Notes under the pieces: model-generated
The model's database searches: none
Told to the model about the DNA's origin: nothing
The model's input: the letters and a program-made list of their open reading frames with translations, nothing else
Shown here: piece after piece, positions 6,797-7,338 of the stretch
Layout of the letters: the number at the start of each line of letters is the position of its first letter
How positions within the stretch are numbered: the stretch's first letter is position 1
Translations under genes and position numbers: made by a program
Assembly: GCA_026125835.1 (NCBI GenBank)
Contig: JAHCKJ010000103.1
Coordinates: forward strand, 1 to 7,338
Direction: 5' to 3'
Length of the DNA stretch: 7,338 nt
Origin: Sphingopyxis sp.
Lineage (GTDB): Bacteria > Pseudomonadota > Alphaproteobacteria > Sphingomonadales > Sphingomonadaceae

Positions 6797-7269
6797 TCGA
6801 TCATGACAAACTCCCCTATCGTCCCTGCGCCGGGGTGATGCTTGCGAACCGCGAAGGCCGCGTCTTCGTCGGCCAGCGGCTCGATACGTCGAGCGAGGCG
6901 TGGCAGATGCCGCAAGGCGGCATCGACGACGGCGAAGATGCCGAGGAGGCGGCGATCCGCGAACTTGGCGAGGAAACGGGCGTCCATGGCGGGCTGGTCG
7001 AAATCATCGCGCGCAGCCGCGAAGAATATTTCTACGACCTGCCCGACCATCTGATCGGCAAGATGTGGGGCGGCAAATATCGCGGCCAACGCCAACACTG
7101 GTTCCTGATGCGTTTCATGGGTGAGGATGGCGACATCAACATCGCCACCAAACATCAGGAATTTCGCGCCTGGAGGTGGGCCGAGCTGCACGAGATCGAA
7201 AAGCTGATCGTGCCGTTCAAGCGCGTGCTTTACCGCGGATTGGTCGAGGAATTCGGCCCGCTCGTCTGA
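6793..7269 (+). CDS. rppH: RNA pyrophosphohydrolase RppH (Nudix hydrolase)
   Basis: This 158-residue Nudix protein is close in size to RppH/NudH (E. coli RppH, about 176). RppH removes pyrophosphate from the 5' triphosphate end of mRNA to give a monophosphate end, which triggers RNase E-dependent decay. Seen: the start LPYRPCAGVML (7-17), VFVGQRLDTSSEAWQMPQGG (24-43), and a complete Nudix box G-x5-E-x7-REL-x-EE-x-GV running from G42 to V64 with E57, E60 and E61 as metal ligands. KMWGGKYRGQRQHWFL (90-105), FRAWRWAEL (124-132) and VPFKRVLYRGLVEEF (140-154) complete the RppH pattern. The start at 6793 overlaps the upstream stop as ATGA. The frame stays open further upstream, but that part only shadows the hydrolase gene. 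Related Nudix enzymes acting on diadenosine polyphosphates share much of this pattern, so activity on Ap4A or Ap5A is also possible. Confidence 0.93.
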   Translation: MIDHDKLPYRPCAGVMLANREGRVFVGQRLDTSSEAWQMPQGGIDDGEDAEEAAIRELGEETGVHGGLVEIIARSREEYFYDLPDHLIGKMWGGKYRGQRQHWFLMRFMGEDGDINIATKHQEFRAWRWAELHEIEKLIVPFKRVLYRGLVEEFGPLV

Positions 7270-7338
7270 TCGCGCAGCGCCAGCGCTACGCGAAAGACGC
7301 CGGCAAACATTTCGGGGGTCAGGCGCCCGGTGTTCGTG
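7270..7338 (-). other. Possible 3' end of a convergent minus-strand gene (unidentified)
   Basis: The 69 bases after rppH are too short to classify. On the minus strand the frame entering at 7337 reads TNTGRLTPEMFAGVFRVALA onward, with coding-like third positions, and would end at a TAA at 7232-7230 inside the rppH 3' end. A second minus frame ends at a TGA at 7321-7319 after RTPGA. The plus strand is also partly open. I recognise no family, so the convergent gene is only a suggestion. Confidence 0.25.
7271..7292 (+). terminator. GC-rich hairpin just after rppH, possible weak terminator
   Basis: CGCGCAGCG (7271-7279) can pair with CGCTACGCG (7284-7292) through 8 of 9 positions around a 4-base CCAG loop. 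It starts one base after the rppH stop codon. No T-run follows on either strand, so it is not a standard intrinsic terminator; it may instead stabilise the mRNA 3' end or be chance in GC-rich DNA. Confidence 0.28.

Noticed and set aside
1..7338. tRNA, rRNA, CRISPR, insertion sequence or attachment site
   Set aside because: Nearly the whole window is accounted for by intact genes. I saw no tRNA-like cloverleaf, regularly spaced repeat, transposase motif or terminal inverted repeat.

Overview
The window is GC-rich, with a strong preference for G/C at third codon positions, and is densely packed with ordinary chromosomal genes. The set (a standalone two-subunit 2-oxoacid:ferredoxin oxidoreductase, RppH, a class I-type photolyase and a CFA-synthase-like gene) and the protein flavour suggest an alphaproteobacterium, most likely a sphingomonad such as Sphingopyxis or a relative. 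That assignment rests on recognition of the proteins, not on a marker gene.

Layout. Bases 1 to 5653 are one run of five minus-strand genes, read from right to left: korA (5653-3791), korB (3794-2757), a YdjM-like membrane metal-dependent hydrolase (2678-1719), a deoxyribodipyrimidine photolyase (1722-334) and the 5' third or less of a cyclopropane-fatty-acid-synthase-like gene (298 to beyond the left edge). korA/korB overlap by 4 bases (GTGA) and hydrolase/phr by 4 bases (ATGA). The other gaps are 78 and 35 bases, and no terminator-like hairpin was seen between any of them. A 195-base divergent intergenic region (5654-5848) separates this run from two plus-strand genes, an HSL-type alpha/beta hydrolase (5849-6796) and the RNA pyrophosphohydrolase rppH (6793-7269), which also overlap by ATGA. 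The last 69 bases hold a hairpin and possibly the tail of a convergent gene.

Function. KorAB interconverts 2-oxoglutarate and succinyl-CoA using ferredoxin, and can stand in for or supplement the NAD-linked dehydrogenase in the TCA cycle. The photolyase repairs UV lesions and the CFA-type enzyme modifies membrane lipids. This pair recurs in photo-oxidative stress regulons of alphaproteobacteria. The hydrolase translationally coupled to the photolyase belongs to the family of E. coli YdjM, an SOS-linked membrane protein. The right-hand pair joins an esterase to the mRNA 5'-end-processing enzyme RppH, with no obvious biochemical link.

No mobile element, CRISPR array, tRNA, rRNA or clearly undescribed system was found. 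The points worth a second look are the damage-response grouping, the antenna site of the photolyase, and repeated TTGCGA motifs in the divergent promoter region.
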